A stretch of 64,000 nt of DNA from Desulfovibrio aminophilus DSM 12254 (GTDB lineage Bacteria; Desulfobacterota; Desulfovibrionia; Desulfovibrionales; Desulfovibrionaceae), in NCBI RefSeq assembly GCF_000422565.1, contig NZ_AUMA01000010.1, positions 178,250 to 242,249 of the forward strand, given 5' to 3'. Below the pieces are notes generated by a model, which had not been told where the DNA came from, did not search any database, and saw only the letters and a program-made list of their open reading frames with translations. Shown piece after piece: positions 62,834 to 64,000 of this stretch; the first letter of the stretch is position 1, and each line of letters begins with the position of its first letter. The translations under genes and the position numbers were made by a program.

Positions 62834-63970
62834 ATGCACGACCACGCCGCCAAGGGCGTTCCCTTCGAGCATTCCGGCCACCCCGGCGGCCAACCGCACG
62901 GCGCGGCCAAGGGCGGAGTTCCACAACTGCGCCTCATCGCCTGGGAAGTGACCCGCTCCTGCAACCTGGCCTGCAAGCACTGCCGCGCCGAGGCCCACCC
63001 CGAACCCTACGAGGGCGAGCTGTCCACGGCCGAGGCCAAGGCCCTCATCGACACCTTCCCCGAGGCGGGCAGCCCGATCATCATCTTCACGGGCGGCGAG
63101 CCGCTCATGCGCCACGACCTCTTCGAGCTCATCCCCTACGCCAAGTCCAAGGGGCTGCGCTGCGTCCTGGCCCCCAACGGCACCCTGCTCACGGCCGAGA
63201 ACGCGGCCCGGATCAAGGCGGCGGGCATCGAGCGCTGCTCCATCTCCATCGACGCGCCCGACGCCGCCGGTCACGACGCCTTCCGGGGCGTGGCCGGAGC
63301 CTTCGAGGCCTCCATGCGCGGCATCGAGCATCTCAAGTCCGCGGGCCTGGAGTTCCAGATCAACACCACGGTGACCAAGGACAACCTCCATCAGTTCAAG
63401 GACATCTTCCACCTGGCCGAGAAGCTGGGCGCGTCGGCCTGGCACATCTTCCTGCTCGTGCCCACGGGCCGCGCCGCCGAGCTGGGGGCCCAGATCATCT
63501 CCGCCGAGGAGTACGAGGAAGTCCTCAACTGGTTCTACGACTTCCGCAAGACCACGAGCATGCAGCTCAAGGCCACCTGCGCGCCCCACTACCACCGCAT
63601 CCTGCGCCAGCGGGCCAAGGCCGAGGGCGTGCCGGTGAACTTCGAGACCTTCGGCCTGGACGCCGTGAGCCGGGGCTGCCTCGGCGGCGTGGGCTTCTGC
63701 TTCATCTCCCACTCCGGCATCGTCCAGCCCTGCGGCTACCTCGACCTCGTCTGCGGCGACGTGCGCCAAACCCCCTTCCCGGAAATCTGGCGCACCTCCC
63801 CCCAGTTCCTCAACCTGCGCAACCCCAAGGTCTACGTGGGCAAGTGCGGGGTCTGCGAGTACGAAAAGGTCTGCGGCGGCTGCCGCGCCCGGGCCCAGAC
63901 CATGCGCGGCGACTACCTCGAAGCCGAACCCCTCTGCTCCCACACGCCGATCAAACTTCAGCAGAAATGA
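62834..63970 (+). CDS. ahbD: Heme b synthase AhbD
   Basis: A 378-residue radical SAM/SPASM enzyme that decarboxylates the two propionates of iron-coproporphyrin III to vinyl groups, giving heme b. The cluster-binding cysteines are Cys43, Cys47 and Cys50 in TRSCNLACKHCRAE. FTGGEPLMRHDLFELIPYAKSKG is the GGE motif; the C-terminal auxiliary-cluster region has CGYLDLVCGDV and KCGVCEYEKVCGGCRARAQT. The first 25 residues are His/Gly-rich, possibly for metal or iron handling. It begins one base after the hemB stop. No further heme gene is in the window. Confidence 0.95.
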   Translation: MHDHAAKGVPFEHSGHPGGQPHGAAKGGVPQLRLIAWEVTRSCNLACKHCRAEAHPEPYEGELSTAEAKALIDTFPEAGSPIIIFTGGEPLMRHDLFELIPYAKSKGLRCVLAPNGTLLTAENAARIKAAGIERCSISIDAPDAAGHDAFRGVAGAFEASMRGIEHLKSAGLEFQINTTVTKDNLHQFKDIFHLAEKLGASAWHIFLLVPTGRAAELGAQIISAEEYEEVLNWFYDFRKTTSMQLKATCAPHYHRILRQRAKAEGVPVNFETFGLDAVSRGCLGGVGFCFISHSGIVQPCGYLDLVCGDVRQTPFPEIWRTSPQFLNLRNPKVYVGKCGVCEYEKVCGGCRARAQTMRGDYLEAEPLCSHTPIKLQQK

Positions 63971-63985
63971 CGCCATCGGGGAGGG

Positions 63986-64000
63986 ACCTTTTAAAAAGGT
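63986..64000 (+). terminator. Partial palindrome at the right edge, probable terminator of the heme operon
   Basis: ACCTTTT (63986-63992) and AAAAGGT (63994-64000) pair around one base, and GGGGAGGG lies just upstream (63978-63985). The matching right arm would fall outside the window, so the full element cannot be judged. Confidence 0.4.

Overview
This window is a stretch of a GC-rich bacterial chromosome, most likely from a sulfate-reducing deltaproteobacterium of the Desulfovibrionales. The strongest pointers are the ahbC-hemB-ahbD cluster (the siroheme-dependent heme route typical of Desulfovibrio), a two-subunit glycine decarboxylase, an EF-Ts of only 203 residues, a Uxx-star-type glutaredoxin-like protein and a phage-CII-like regulator. 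This assignment comes from gene content recalled from family knowledge; no database search was run. There is no tRNA, rRNA, CRISPR array, transposase or integrase that I can support.

Layout. 1-5,895: translation/RNA block infB(3' end)-DUF503-rbfA-nrnA-truB-rpsO-pnp, ending at a strong terminator. 5,979-8,769: a DUF115/motility-accessory-like protein, a tiny glutaredoxin-like protein and a convergent Memo-family gene. 8,787-13,192 (minus): sigma-54 activator without a receiver domain, then a 1,105-residue AMIN/TPR envelope protein, then Memo, in one orientation with short gaps. 13,347-17,148 (minus): methyltransferase-nikR-folE2-orphan rod protein-FAD oxidoreductase. 17,354-22,769: gcvH-gcvPA-gcvPB-lpdA plus a hydroxyacid dehydrogenase, all overlapping or close, with no gcvT. 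22,837-24,655 (minus): PilZ and receiver/TPR signalling genes. 24,906-27,173: an accessory patch of three unrecognised genes and a CII-like regulator, with a striking 34-bp tandem dyad. 27,380-31,881: EF-G-like GTPase, metal P-type ATPase and a MarR regulator. 31,969-35,645 (minus): TetR-HlyD lipoprotein-ABC ATPase-ABC permease exporter. 35,793-39,012: plsC, RNase J and an FAH-family hydrolase. 39,154-48,544: rpsB-tsf-pyrH-frr-uppS, a reversed GAF/HD-GYP gene, then cdsA-dxr-rseP-tsaB. 48,618-50,560: a divergent dnaA and an AT-rich intergenic region. 50,561-51,888 (minus): thyX and a shikimate-kinase-like protein with a broken P-loop. 52,118-57,893: flagellin, fliD, fliS and two glycosyltransferases. 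57,997-60,502: zinc-ribbon/YIP1 membrane protein, a small protein and an OmpA-family lipoprotein. 60,633-63,970: heme synthesis.

How the parts work together. Most of the window is housekeeping: ribosome maturation, RNA decay, translation factors, isoprenoid and phospholipid precursors, one-carbon metabolism and heme. The accessory interest lies in regulation. The flagellin gene has a near-perfect sigma-28 promoter and fliD, just downstream, has a sigma-54 promoter. The P-type ATPase-MarR and TetR-exporter operons carry dyad operators overlapping or next to their promoters. The CII-like regulator sits downstream of two back-to-back 17-bp dyads. The most unusual proteins are the DnaA, in which the position of the arginine finger appears to be glutamine, and the shikimate-kinase-like protein whose Walker A lysine is arginine.
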